This document shows, piece after piece, positions 50,962 to 59,782 of a stretch of DNA of 64,000 nt; position 1 is the stretch's first letter, and each line of letters opens with the position of its first letter. Where the stretch lies: NCBI RefSeq assembly GCF_000013025.1, contig NC_008358.1:1612001-1676000 (forward strand). The letters are read 5' to 3'. The position numbers and the translations under genes are program-made. This stretch comes from Hyphomonas neptunium ATCC 15444 (GTDB lineage Bacteria; Pseudomonadota; Alphaproteobacteria; Caulobacterales; Hyphomonadaceae). The notes beneath the pieces were generated by a model. The model saw only the letters and a program-made list of their open reading frames with translations, ran no database searches and was not told the origin of the DNA.

Positions 50962-51810
50962 ATGAGCAAGTCATACAGAGCCTGGACCGGGTTGGGCCTT
51001 GGCCTGGCAATGATCTCTACCGGACTGGGCGCCTGCGGAAAGGCCGAAGCCCCTGCGGCGGATGCGCCCGCCGCGGCGACTGAGCAGACCGCAGAAGCGC
51101 CCGCCGACGTCGCATTTGAAGAGGCCGTCGAGGCCGTGGCGGCAGGCGGTGAAGGGGAGGGCGGTATCTCTCTGGCCCAGGCTGCGACCGACCCTGTCAT
51201 CTATGGCTCTGCGCTGGCCGTTACCGAAGCTCACATTATCGCCGCCCGCGACGCTTATGCCCTCGGCGAAACTGACGCTGCAGCTGAAATGTTCGCCCAC
51301 CCGGTCAGCGAAGTTCTGATCGAGCTGGAAGACCTGTTCAATGCGCGGGGGGTGACGCTGTTTGATGGCCTTCTGCTGGAGGCCTCCCAGGCGGCGATGT
51401 CTGGTGAAAGCGCTGAGCAGATCAGCGCCCGTGCAGACGCCATCATTGCTGCCTTGCGTGCCGCAGCAACCAAAGCGCCTGAATCGAGCCGCAGCCCGGT
51501 GTCCGTTCGCGCGGCCGTCGCAGCAGACCAGGCGGATCGCGCCGCCACGATGTACCGGATTGCGCGTGAAGCAGGGACTTATGAACCGTATCTGGATGGT
51601 TATGGCTTCCATAAAGCGGGCCTGGCGTTGTTCCAGGAACAGGAAGCAGAGATTGCTGCGGCCAATCCCGCAGGAGCTGCCGCGCTGACCGAGGCCTTTG
51701 CCGAACTTGCAAAAGCTTATCCGGACGCCGGGCGCCAGGCGGAGCTGAACGCTGATCTTTCGGCAATGACCGTATCTGCTTCAAACGCTGTGTTGGCCAA
51801 CAGCCACTGA
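50962..51810 (+). CDS. Periplasmic lipoprotein, helical, unknown function
   Basis: A 282-residue exported protein. The signal ends STGLGAC (lipobox, Cys near residue 25), followed by an Ala/Pro/Glu linker and an all-helical domain. Conserved-looking features include an acidic N-terminal helix block, HIIAARDAYALGETDAAAEM and DGYGFHKAGLALFQ. The fold recalls imelysin-type or four-helix periplasmic domains linked to iron uptake, but I see no diagnostic motif. It is divergent from the PKHD hydroxylase, which is itself often iron-linked. It is followed by a strong terminator. Confidence 0.7.
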   Translation: MSKSYRAWTGLGLGLAMISTGLGACGKAEAPAADAPAAATEQTAEAPADVAFEEAVEAVAAGGEGEGGISLAQAATDPVIYGSALAVTEAHIIAARDAYALGETDAAAEMFAHPVSEVLIELEDLFNARGVTLFDGLLLEASQAAMSGESAEQISARADAIIAALRAAATKAPESSRSPVSVRAAVAADQADRAATMYRIAREAGTYEPYLDGYGFHKAGLALFQEQEAEIAAANPAGAAALTEAFAELAKAYPDAGRQAELNADLSAMTVSASNAVLANSH

Positions 51811-51841
51811 GGCAAGCAAGACACTTTGAAAGAATAAAAGG

Positions 51842-51870
51842 CAGGCCGGGTTCGCCCGGCCTGTTTTATT
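51842..51870. terminator. Bidirectional Rho-independent terminator
   Basis: CAGGCCGGG-TTCG-CCCGGCCTG followed by TTTTATTT (plus strand) ends the lipoprotein gene. It overlaps the 3' end of the convergent ArsR gene, which it may also serve. Confidence 0.85.
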
Positions 51871-52189
51871 TGGCGCCGTAATAGTTGCAGAGCGTATCGA
51901 TGATCGCCTGCGCAATGCCGGGCCGGCAGCGGTAATAGATCGTCTGCGCGTCGCGCCGGCTTTCCACCAGACCTGCCGCCCGCAATTTGGCGAGATGTTG
52001 CGAAACGGCCGACTGCGACTGCCCGGTCATGTCTGCCAACTGGTTCACAGGCTGCTCCCCCTCGCTCAGGGCGCACATGATCTTCAGCCGTGTTTCACTG
52101 GCCATCGCCTTCAATACGCTGGCTGCCTCGTGCACCCTTTCGGTCACAACGGCGACACCGCTTGCCTTTTTACGTCTGGCGATCGGCAT
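51866..52189 (-). CDS. ArsR/SmtB family regulator, possibly thiol-sensing
   Basis: A 107-residue winged-helix regulator: MASETRLKIMCALSEGEQPV, then ADMTGQSQSAVSQHLAKLRA (recognition helix), then a beta-wing TIYYRC. The ATG at 52187-52189 has AAGGAG seven bases upstream and is better than an earlier one. Two cysteines, one in IMCALSEGE and one in DTLCNYYG, correspond roughly to those used by BigR/YgaV-type persulfide sensors, so sulfur sensing is possible. Metal-binding ArsR motifs such as CxC are absent. It precedes no obvious sulfur operon; the next gene downstream on this strand is far away. Confidence 0.88.
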   Translation of the reverse strand: MPIARRKKASGVAVVTERVHEAASVLKAMASETRLKIMCALSEGEQPVNQLADMTGQSQSAVSQHLAKLRAAGLVESRRDAQTIYYRCRPGIAQAIIDTLCNYYGAK

Positions 52190-52277
52190 GCAGGTATCTC
52201 CTTGGTCGGGCATAAGGGCGCGGAGCTGGACGTGGGGTGCTTCTGCGCCCCTGTCCAGCCCGGCACATGCTGAAAAC

Positions 52278-52847
52278 TTAGACGATTCCGGCGGTTTGTG
52301 CGCCCAGCCAGAGACCGATCACGACGAAGAGCAGCGCAGCAATTATCCGGACAACATTCAGCGGCACGCGGGCGATCAGTTCATTGCCAAGCAGGACCGC
52401 CGGCACATTCGCCACCATCATACCCAGCGTCGTGCCCAGGGTCACCATGATGAGATCATTGAAACGGGCGCTGAGCGCAACCGTGGCGAGCTGTGTCTTG
52501 TCGCCCATCTCCACCAGGAAGAAAGCGACCACCGTCGTCACGAAGGCGCCAAACCGGGCAGGTTTGTCCTCCACATCGTCCAGCTTGTCCGGGATCAGGG
52601 TCCAGGCACCCATGGCGATGAATGACGCGGCAATCACATACCGGAACCAGTCGCCCTCCAGAAACGCTGCGGCCTGCGCGCCAACAAAGGCCGCCAGGAA
52701 GTGGTTTGCGAGCGTCGCAACAAGGATGCCCAGAATGATCGGCACCGGGCGCTTGAAGCGGGCCGCCAGGACAATCGCCAGCAATTGCGTCTTGTCGCCA
52801 ATCTCGGCGAAGGCCACGACAGCGGTCGACGTGAATAATGCTTCCAT
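52278..52847 (-). CDS. TMEM165/GDT1 family manganese exporter
   Basis: A 189-residue membrane protein built from two similar halves, each carrying the E-x-G-D-K motif: FAEIGDKTQLLAIVLAARF near residue 15 and LVEMGDKTQLATVALSARF near residue 115. This is the UPF0016/GDT1 family, whose members export Mn2+ or exchange Ca2+/Mn2+. A yybP-ykoY-type manganese riboswitch lies directly upstream, so expression should rise with manganese. This confirms the manganese-efflux assignment more strongly than the family alone. Confidence 0.93.
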   Translation of the reverse strand: MEALFTSTAVVAFAEIGDKTQLLAIVLAARFKRPVPIILGILVATLANHFLAAFVGAQAAAFLEGDWFRYVIAASFIAMGAWTLIPDKLDDVEDKPARFGAFVTTVVAFFLVEMGDKTQLATVALSARFNDLIMVTLGTTLGMMVANVPAVLLGNELIARVPLNVVRIIAALLFVVIGLWLGAQTAGIV

Positions 52848-52922
52848 CAGGATAGTCTCCGGGCCGGGCAGTTACGTGAGTCCAACGACATCGCATCCTC
52901 GCCCGGCATGGCAGGAAGCGAC

Positions 52923-53034
52923 GTCATTGGTCTCGCCCGAACGGTATGACCGCTCCTTCCGCACCATGGCCTCTCGACCAAGCATGTTGACACGGAAACC
53001 CGCCTTTCGGCGGCTGGCTACTCCCCAGATGACC
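52923..53034 (-). ncRNA. yybP-ykoY (manganese) riboswitch upstream of the GDT1 gene
   Basis: Read on the minus strand the segment starts GTCATCTGGGGAGTAGCC, passes through a GC hairpin (GCCGCCGAAAGGCGG), the conserved GTCAACATGC, then AGGCCATGGTGCGGA, and ends GGGCGAGACCAATGAC. These are the conserved yybP-ykoY elements in order, and the ends GTCAT/ATGAC pair to close P1. About 75 bases separate it from the exporter ATG at 52847. A GCCGGGC/GCCCGGC pair lies between aptamer and ribosome-binding site and could be the switching hairpin. Confidence 0.9.
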
Positions 53035-53210
53035 CGGCGCGATTAGCTTGGATTGCGCCCCTGCGCAAGGCCGGGCTGCGGTATTGCGCGCTCAGCCTTG
53101 AGGTCCACACGCAGCCCTGTCACAGATCGCGCGGACGCTTATGGTTGCGCACTGAAAGCGTATTTGTAATATTATTACACTTTGGGTCTGTAGTGACAGG
53201 TAGGTGTTGA

Positions 53211-53930
53211 GTGTCCAAATCTCTCGCGGCGTTTTTCCTTGCTCTCTTCCTTGCGGCTTGCGGCAGCGAAACCCCCTCAGACTCCGGCCAAGAGACAATC
53301 AGCCCACCGCCTATGCCGGAAGACGCTGTTTCACAAAGCTTCGAGCGCCGGTCTCCATCGCCTTATGTGGATGATCCGACGGTCGTCACTGCGCCTGAGT
53401 CCGGCGGTGAAAACGGCTATTGGGGTGTCAAGGAAGGTGAGGCGCTTCCCATTATCTGGGAAGATCTCATGCCCACCGGATCCGGCGAGGCCCTGGAGCA
53501 GGAGTATGCGGACTTCTACAAGGCGCTTGAAGCCCGCTACGCCAGCCAGGCGCCAGAGGCCGGGCTTGAAGCCATCGAAGAAGGCTCGGATATGGACTAC
53601 ATGCCCCAGCTCGGCAGTTTCGACACGGTGCCGGAACTGGACGGCATGCTGATCCGCATCCCCGGTTATGTGGTGCCATTTGACTTCGATCTCAAGAATG
53701 AACAGGCGAGCTTCCTGCTGGCGCCCTACATGGGCGCCTGTATCCACACGCCGCCACCACCGCCCAATCAGATCATCCATGTGGAGGCCGACCCTGCGGT
53801 CAGGATTGACGATATATGGGTCGCCTACTGGCTTGAGGGCACGCTGACAGCTGAGACGCAGGAGAGCGAGCTTGCTGCTGCTGCCTACACGCTGAAACTC
53901 ACACGGATTGAGCCTTACGGCGTACCCTGA
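53211..53930 (+). CDS. DUF3299 domain lipoprotein
   Basis: A 239-residue lipoprotein starting at GTG with signal FFLALFLAACG (lipobox LAAC). The C-terminal half contains the DUF3299 pattern: IRIPGYVVPFDFD, FLLAPYMGACIHTPPPPPNQ and IWVAYWLEGTL. DUF3299 proteins are periplasmic and uncharacterised; they often neighbour ABC-type export genes, not seen here. The conserved cysteine and histidine in MGACIHTPPPPPN suggest metal or haem-type coordination or a catalytic role, but nothing proves it. It lies 164 bases after the start of the divergent manganese-riboswitch transcript region. Confidence 0.85.
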   Translation: MSKSLAAFFLALFLAACGSETPSDSGQETISPPPMPEDAVSQSFERRSPSPYVDDPTVVTAPESGGENGYWGVKEGEALPIIWEDLMPTGSGEALEQEYADFYKALEARYASQAPEAGLEAIEEGSDMDYMPQLGSFDTVPELDGMLIRIPGYVVPFDFDLKNEQASFLLAPYMGACIHTPPPPPNQIIHVEADPAVRIDDIWVAYWLEGTLTAETQESELAAAAYTLKLTRIEPYGVP

Positions 53931-54035
53931 ACGCTATTGAGATTGTCCTGACCTGAAATTCGAATATCCTGCGCCTTACTAGAAAGAGGGCGAGCATGCC
54001 CTGAAAGGGCTGAAGGCCGGCCAGGAGAAACCGCC

Positions 54036-54464
54036 ATGTTGAGAGCGTTGATTGTCGTCCCGCTGCTGATCATACCGATCATCCTCTATCTTTTCGTGTC
54101 GATGTCAGCCGGAGAGGGCGGAACGGCCCTCAGGCTGCAAGCGAACCTTTTCAGCATAGCGATGATGTCGGGCGGAAGATGGGCATTTTCGCTGGGGGAT
54201 TTTATCCTGCTGATTGGCCTGATCTTTCTGTTCATCGAGATATTGAAAGCCGCGCGAACCAAGAGTGATGCCATCGTCAATCACTCGCTCTCAATGGTGC
54301 TGCTTCTTTTCTGCGTTATCGGGTTCCTTGCGATTCCCGGCTTTGGAACATCGGTCTTCTTTCTCCTGATGGTCATGACACTGCTGGATGTTGTCGCGGG
54401 CCCAATCGTCAGCATCGTAGCTGCCCGCCGCGACTTTGGTGTCGGAGAAAACATCGGCGGCTAG
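54036..54464 (+). CDS. Hypothetical membrane protein
   Basis: A 142-residue protein with four predicted membrane helices: LIVVPLLIIPIILYLFVS, FSLGDFILLIGLIFLFIEIL, LSMVLLLFCVIGFLAI and FFLLMVMTLLDVVAGPIVS. CAGGAGAAACC supplies a good ribosome-binding site upstream of the ATG. No family motif is recognised, and its stop lies 8 bases from that of the convergent kinase gene. Function unknown. Confidence 0.75.
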   Translation: MLRALIVVPLLIIPIILYLFVSMSAGEGGTALRLQANLFSIAMMSGGRWAFSLGDFILLIGLIFLFIEILKAARTKSDAIVNHSLSMVLLLFCVIGFLAIPGFGTSVFFLLMVMTLLDVVAGPIVSIVAARRDFGVGENIGG

Positions 54465-54471
54465 AGGCGGG

Positions 54472-56835
54472 TCACGTCTCGCAGGACACATCCAGAAGCG
54501 GCCGGATTTGATCTTCCTCCCAGCCAGCCTCAGGATTGTCCAGGGTGGCCTGAACATCAAAATAGAGGCCGGCATTGCGGATCAATCCACACGACCAGGA
54601 TTTGCCGGCGTCTTCGGTATCAAACTCGACGCTCTGAGAGAGCACGTTCAGCAACCGGACCTGATAAAACGGGTCGGTCGGGAATTGCTCAACCAGCTTT
54701 TCAAGAAGGGTAGCGGCTTCCTCGATCGCGACTTTCGCCGCCGGGAAATTATCTGAATTGAACTCTGCCGTCGCAAGTTTCTGCAACATGGCAGAGAGGC
54801 CTTCGGGCCCGCCGGCGTCTTCGGTATTCTCGGCCATGATCTCGCGCGCAAGCTTCACGGCCTCGATGGCGGCGTCCCGGCTTGCCGCAATGTCGCCCGC
54901 CAGGCGCAGAGCCGTTGCCATTTCACCCTGCGCCACCATCAGCTGGACTTTGTAATAATAGTTTTCAGGCGCTTCACTCAGTTGCTGAGAGCGCAGTGTT
55001 ATCGCCGTGGTCAGCGGTTCCATCGCCTCTTCGCCGCGATTGTCATCAATCAGCAGCATCGCCTCCTGGCTCGCAAAATAGGCTTCCATCTCGGCGCTGC
55101 CGCCAAGGCGTTCGGCCATTTCCGGCGTCAGTTCGGTGCGCCATTGACGTACCTTCCCAAGCGCCTCTTCGGTGCGTTTCTCTGCGTCCAGAAGCTGCAA
55201 CTCGTCTGTCCGGATGCTCCAGAAGTGTTTGAGGATGGGGCGCTCACCGTCTGGCCCAAGCGCCAATCCACGTTCAGCGAGCGCGAGCGCGCGGTCGTTT
55301 GCAGCGTGCGCGGCCGTCAGATCATTCTTGTGGTAATAGTTCTGCATTGTCAGCATACGCTCAACCATCAGCAGCTCGGCAATGGCCGTTTTATCTGCGG
55401 GGTTTCGCGCAAGGGCATCGTTGAGCGTCTTTTGCGCATCAAGGAACAGCGCCATGGACTGCTCGTTTTCGCCAAGATTGGCGATGCCCACGCCGCCATA
55501 GAGGTCGGCCAGGCGTGACGTGATGATGCCGACCTCGACAAGAACATCTTCCGGTGCAGTCTCATCCAGCTCAAGGCCGGAAACATAATCCCTTACCACG
55601 CCCGCCAGCGCTTTACGCGCCTCAAGAGAGCCGGAAATTTTCTGCGTTTCGTCATATATATCGAAGACCAGCGTGCGGCTGAGTTCCCGCGCCTGGGTAA
55701 AGCGATCATTGGCAACTGCCAGGGCCGCCTCTGCGCGGTTATATTGGACGACCGTCGCTGCCAGAGTGGCGCTCAATCCGATGATGACGGCCGCTATCGA
55801 GGCAACGGTTATCTTGTGCCGGCCAACAAACTTTCGAAACCGGTAAGCCCCGCTGTCACTGAAGGCAGACACCGGTTTGCCTGTCCGGAAGTTGGTGACA
55901 TCTTCATTCAGCGCATCCACCGACGCGTACCGATCTTCAGGCTCATTGGCGGTCGCGCACTTGATAATGGCCATCAGCTCCGGCCGGGTTTCTCCGGACT
56001 TAAGCAGATCGGAGAGGAGTTTCCCGAGCGAATAGACATCCGAGAGGGTATTTGCGACGGCGCCGCGTGACCGTTCCGGCGCGGCATAGCCAGGCGTATA
56101 GCTCATGGCTGTCTTGCTGCCGGGCGCAGTGAAGCGGGCAGGGGCGGTTTGGTCGGGCGATTTGGAGATGCCGAAATCGATCAGCTTCACCAGCCCGTCC
56201 TTGTTGACCAGCACGTTGGACGGCGTGATGTCGCGGTGAATGATCAGGTTCTGGTGGGCAAACTGAACGGCGCCGCACAGGCTCTGGAACAGATCAAGCC
56301 GTTCACGGATCGACGCCCCCGTCCGCTCGGCCCAGCTGAGCACAGGTTCTCCATCCACATATTCCATGATCATGTAGGGAGAGCCGTCTTCCATCTCTCC
56401 GCCGTCATAGAGACGCGCGATATTCGGATGGTTCAGTGCCGCCAGAATTTGCCTTTCACGTTCAAACCGCTCGATCAGCGCTTCGGAAAGAACGCCCGGA
56501 CGAATGATCTTTATTGCAACGGTATGGTCAAAATTCCCGCTGGCCCGCTCGCCCTTATAGACGGCCCCCATACCGCCCTGGCCAATGGTTTCAATGATCC
56601 GGTATGCGCCCACCCGTTCAGGTGCCTCAGGCTCAACAGCGTCATGCCGTGCGCCGCCGGTTTTCAATGCTCCCGGATGCGCGCGCTCTGTCGCCAGCAG
56701 CCCGAGAACGCGCTTCTCCAGCGCAGCGTCTCCGGCGCATTTGTTGCGCACCCAATCCTCACGCTGATCGGAAGGCATATCCAGTGCCTGGGAAAGCAGC
56801 TCCAGGGCAAAACGATCAATCGATCCGGTGCTCAT
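54472..56835 (-). CDS. Serine/threonine protein kinase with C-terminal helical-repeat domain (PknS-like)
   Basis: A 787-residue bacterial Hanks-type kinase. Visible residues include GQGGMGAVYKGERA (glycine loop), VAIKII (ATP-binding Lys), LIIHRDITPSNVLVN (catalytic loop, with T replacing the usual L-K), and KLIDFGIS (DFG). A single membrane segment follows (ITVASIAAVIIGLSATLAATVV, about residues 365-388), placing a ~400-residue tetratricopeptide-like domain outside the cytoplasm. The gene overlaps the ECF sigma gene upstream (MSTGS at 56833-56835). Such sigma-kinase pairs (EcfK-PknS type in Xanthomonas) work by kinase phosphorylation of the sigma factor; I infer the same here. Confidence 0.9.
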   Translation of the reverse strand: MSTGSIDRFALELLSQALDMPSDQREDWVRNKCAGDAALEKRVLGLLATERAHPGALKTGGARHDAVEPEAPERVGAYRIIETIGQGGMGAVYKGERASGNFDHTVAIKIIRPGVLSEALIERFERERQILAALNHPNIARLYDGGEMEDGSPYMIMEYVDGEPVLSWAERTGASIRERLDLFQSLCGAVQFAHQNLIIHRDITPSNVLVNKDGLVKLIDFGISKSPDQTAPARFTAPGSKTAMSYTPGYAAPERSRGAVANTLSDVYSLGKLLSDLLKSGETRPELMAIIKCATANEPEDRYASVDALNEDVTNFRTGKPVSAFSDSGAYRFRKFVGRHKITVASIAAVIIGLSATLAATVVQYNRAEAALAVANDRFTQARELSRTLVFDIYDETQKISGSLEARKALAGVVRDYVSGLELDETAPEDVLVEVGIITSRLADLYGGVGIANLGENEQSMALFLDAQKTLNDALARNPADKTAIAELLMVERMLTMQNYYHKNDLTAAHAANDRALALAERGLALGPDGERPILKHFWSIRTDELQLLDAEKRTEEALGKVRQWRTELTPEMAERLGGSAEMEAYFASQEAMLLIDDNRGEEAMEPLTTAITLRSQQLSEAPENYYYKVQLMVAQGEMATALRLAGDIAASRDAAIEAVKLAREIMAENTEDAGGPEGLSAMLQKLATAEFNSDNFPAAKVAIEEAATLLEKLVEQFPTDPFYQVRLLNVLSQSVEFDTEDAGKSWSCGLIRNAGLYFDVQATLDNPEAGWEEDQIRPLLDVSCET

Positions 56836-57400
56836 CCTGCCTCGCTTCATTGAGGCAATCGAGCAGCCAGGCGCGCGCGGCGCGCCAGTTGCGTTTGATG
56901 GTTGCCTCAGACACGCCTCTGATCTCGGCAATCTCTTCCAGCGTCATGCCGCCGAAATACCGCAGCTCGACAATCTCGGCCTTCTCTTCATCGATGACGT
57001 TCAGACGGATCAGCGCCTTTTCCAGAACATCCATCTCGATCCGGTCGGCATTGCCATCCGACAGCCTCGAAATAAGCGTTACCTTCTGATGGTGGCGCTT
57101 GTCCGAACGCTTCTTGCGCGCGTGATCAATCAGCACCCGGCGCATCGCCCGCGCCGCGAGTGCCAGGAAATGCACCTTATCAGCCCACTCGATCTGATCC
57201 ACACGCATCAGGCGAATAACAGCCTCATTCACCAGATCGCCGGTCGACAGCGACAGATTACGCTCCGAACGAATGAGCCCGGCAGAAATCTGGCGAAGTT
57301 CGGAGTAAAGCTGGGTGAATAGCTGGTCGCGGGCGGCAAGGTCTCCCCCCCGCCAAGCATCCAACAGCTGCTTGGCCGATATATCACCCGGTTGGCTCAT
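56816..57400 (-). CDS. ECF-type sigma factor paired with Ser/Thr kinase
   Basis: A 194-residue sigma factor starting MSQPGDISAKQLLDAW at the ATG 57398-57400. Region 2 is visible in VNEAVIRLMRVDQIEWADKV and FLALAARAMRRVLIDHARKK. Region 4 is LRYFGGMTLEEIAEIRGVSE then ATIKRNWRAARAWL. The length and the adjacent kinase fit the kinase-regulated ECF group (Sig-70_X6/EcfK-like) rather than anti-sigma-controlled ones, and no anti-sigma gene is nearby. Its start is 147 bases from the divergent operon starting at 57548, so it may drive that operon. Confidence 0.9.
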   Translation of the reverse strand: MSQPGDISAKQLLDAWRGGDLAARDQLFTQLYSELRQISAGLIRSERNLSLSTGDLVNEAVIRLMRVDQIEWADKVHFLALAARAMRRVLIDHARKKRSDKRHHQKVTLISRLSDGNADRIEMDVLEKALIRLNVIDEEKAEIVELRYFGGMTLEEIAEIRGVSEATIKRNWRAARAWLLDCLNEARQDEHRID

Positions 57401-57547
57401 CACCACCTCCCCGCCGAAACTGTCGCAAATTCCGTGCCGCCACAAGGCGCAAACCCGTTCTCAAATTTATTTTTCTGAACCGGTGACCGGAAATCCCGCG
57501 ATCTCGCGCCTTCAACAATAGAAGCGAATTAGCTGAAGGCGCCTCCA

Positions 57548-58111
57548 ATGGAACAGACCCTGCAACAGATCCCCCCCGAAGCGTGGCCGATCATCGAAAT
57601 CCTTTTCAACGTCACAATGGCCGCCGCGGGCATCTGGCTGGCGCTCACCGTCTTCGTCATCTGGCGGCGCCATGCGTCCAACCTCACGCCGGTAAATTCG
57701 ACCAGCAGGAACAACAAAGCTCAGCCTGACTTTCTGAAGGTGGACCAGAAAGCCCGGGCCGAGGCGATCAAGCGCGGGGACGCACACGAACAAGCGCTTG
57801 ACCGGCGCGATGCAGAAGAGGCGCGGGCAGAGGCCCAAGCCAATTCGGTATCGCGCCGGGAGCCTCTGACCTTCACGCAGCGTCTGGCGGGTCTGGTGAC
57901 GTTCATCATGTCTCTGTTCACGTTGCTCTCGATCGTCACCAGCTCCGTCTTCACGGTGAGCCGCATGGGCGACATGGTCGGTGAGTACACAGCTGTAGAC
58001 CGCATCGTCGCCATCGTGATGGCCCATCCCATCGCCTTCTCCGTCTGCGCCGTGATCATTCTGGCTCGCATTTACACTCAATTCTTCATGACCGCTAAGA
58101 AGGAGGGCTGA
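57548..58111 (+). CDS. Hypothetical three-helix membrane protein, first gene of kinase-FHA-protease operon
   Basis: A 187-residue membrane protein with segments around 13-37 (WPIIEILFNVTMAAAGIWLA), 118-140 (LVTFIMSLFTLLSIVTSSVF) and 155-177 (IAFSVCAVIILARIYTQFFM). A hydrophilic, charged stretch of about 60 residues (DQKARAEAIKRGDAHEQAL region) lies between the first two. No family is recognised. The stop is 3 bases before the SPFH-like gene, so it heads the operon. It may anchor the complex in the membrane. Confidence 0.75.
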   Translation: MEQTLQQIPPEAWPIIEILFNVTMAAAGIWLALTVFVIWRRHASNLTPVNSTSRNNKAQPDFLKVDQKARAEAIKRGDAHEQALDRRDAEEARAEAQANSVSRREPLTFTQRLAGLVTFIMSLFTLLSIVTSSVFTVSRMGDMVGEYTAVDRIVAIVMAHPIAFSVCAVIILARIYTQFFMTAKKEG

Positions 58112-58114
58112 TCC

Positions 58115-59776
58115 ATGGCCTCTATGCCTCTTGTCCTGACCGATCCGAACCTCCTTGCCGAGTTCGTGCGGGAAGCCGAATTCAAGACATTCTTTGAAAA
58201 GCGCTTTGCGACGCCTCCGGACCTTGCCGCCCTTCTGTTCAAGAATGGTCAGCTCATGGACAGTTTCCAGGGCGCCCATTTCTCCGTCGGCGGACTGGCC
58301 AACGCGATCAAGGGCGTCGTTGGCGGCTCCACACACATCGCCATCCTCTTGGCTGATCTCAAACCCTTCCAGGTCAGCATGAGCTTTGAAGGCGTCTCGC
58401 GCGACAATGTGGAGGTTGCCGGTCTTTGCACCTTTGACCTTCAACTCAATCCTGACAAACCCTCAAACATTCTCGGCCTCATGCGCGGCGTGGCCCGCAA
58501 TGAACGGGAAGCTGAAGAAGAGGGCGATCTGCCCGGGCGCAAGGCGCTTTCCACACTCGATGTGCTGGAGCGTATCGCGCCGCATGTCTCTGACCGTGTG
58601 CTGGAAGCCGTCATCAGCCGGACTGACGCCGCCGACATCCGCGGCAACACCGGCATGCAGGACAAGATCCAGGCCGACATGATGAAAGAGGCCGAGCGCG
58701 TGCTCGGCGATCTCGGTGTCCTCGTCCGCGCCGTGTCTGTCGAATGGGCGCTCAACAAGGTCGAAATCGAAGCCTTCAAACGTGCGCAGATTGCCCGCGA
58801 TCAGGATGCGCTCGACTATCAGCTTGGCCTTCTCAAGCGCGAAATGTCTCGCGAGGCAGACGCCACCCAGTTCAAGCTCGAAACCTCCGCAGACCTCGCC
58901 AAGGTCCAGAACGCGACAGACGACGAACTGGCGATGATGGTGCTTGAGAGCGAAGTCCGCTTTCTCGATGCCCGGGAAGCCGTCACGCGCCGCCATGAAA
59001 TGGAAGTGCTCGCCCATGAGGTTGAAATCCTGCGCACCGAGCGCGCAGCGAAGATGGAAAACGAGATTGCCGACGCCGGCCATCTCATTGACCTGACCAA
59101 GGAAGCTTCGCGCCTTCGCAAGACTGAAATCGAAATCGAAGACCTTGATGCGCGCCATGTTCAGAACCTCAAGAAAATGGGGGTGATGACCGATCTGGAG
59201 CTGAACGAGCGCCGCCAGCGCATGGAGCTTGAGATAGCCCGCCTTGCGCAGGAGCAGGCCGCCAAGAATCTCGAGACCATGATGAAGCTCGAAGCCGCCG
59301 GCGATGACCGCGCCGCTGATCGGGGCATGCGTGTCAACAAATCCGAGACGGAGAACAAGGTCGCCCTCATGAAAGCCGAAGCGGATGCCCGCACGGCTCA
59401 ACTGATGGCGGGTTCGAAGATGAGCCCGGAACAGATCCTGGCGATCAATGCCGGCCTCTCGCCCCATGTCGCAGAGGTTCTCAAAGAGCAGGCGCGGGCA
59501 CAGTCCAGCAACAGCCAGGAATCTATGGAAATCATGCGGGAGCTGATCAAGGGTGCCTCCGATGAGCGCGCCGTCAGCCGCCAGCATGAACTCGACATCC
59601 TCAAGGCAGGCATGACCGGCGCCACCGGTGTCGCTCATGGCGCGGGCGGCAAGGAGGGCGGGGCCGCAGATACGTCCAGCAATGACGCCGCCAAGGTCGA
59701 TTGCCCAAAATGCGGACGCTCGATGCCTGCCAAAGCCAATTTCTGCACCGGCTGCGGCCACAAGATGCGGACCTGA
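58115..59776 (+). CDS. SPFH-like/coiled-coil protein with C-terminal zinc ribbon
   Basis: A 553-residue protein. The N-terminal ~180 residues have a beta-rich pattern compatible with an SPFH/band-7 domain (GQLMDSFQGAHFSVGGLANA and VSMSFEGVSRDNVEVAGLCT). Residues ~190-430 are long charged helices, a probable coiled coil. The C-terminus carries a zinc ribbon, CPKCGRSMPAKANFCTGCG, at about 527-545. It lacks a membrane segment of its own, so the upstream membrane protein may dock it. The same type of zinc ribbon occurs in the next two genes, linking their products. I see no enzyme motif; a scaffold is the simplest idea. Confidence 0.78.
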   Translation: MASMPLVLTDPNLLAEFVREAEFKTFFEKRFATPPDLAALLFKNGQLMDSFQGAHFSVGGLANAIKGVVGGSTHIAILLADLKPFQVSMSFEGVSRDNVEVAGLCTFDLQLNPDKPSNILGLMRGVARNEREAEEEGDLPGRKALSTLDVLERIAPHVSDRVLEAVISRTDAADIRGNTGMQDKIQADMMKEAERVLGDLGVLVRAVSVEWALNKVEIEAFKRAQIARDQDALDYQLGLLKREMSREADATQFKLETSADLAKVQNATDDELAMMVLESEVRFLDAREAVTRRHEMEVLAHEVEILRTERAAKMENEIADAGHLIDLTKEASRLRKTEIEIEDLDARHVQNLKKMGVMTDLELNERRQRMELEIARLAQEQAAKNLETMMKLEAAGDDRAADRGMRVNKSETENKVALMKAEADARTAQLMAGSKMSPEQILAINAGLSPHVAEVLKEQARAQSSNSQESMEIMRELIKGASDERAVSRQHELDILKAGMTGATGVAHGAGGKEGGAADTSSNDAAKVDCPKCGRSMPAKANFCTGCGHKMRT

Positions 59777-59782
59777 CGTCCG

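Noticed and set aside
58463..59761. Long minus-strand frame (432 codons) opposite the SPFH-like gene
   Set aside because: It is a shadow of a highly codon-biased coiled-coil gene; no motif, and the plus-strand protein ends in a clear zinc ribbon.
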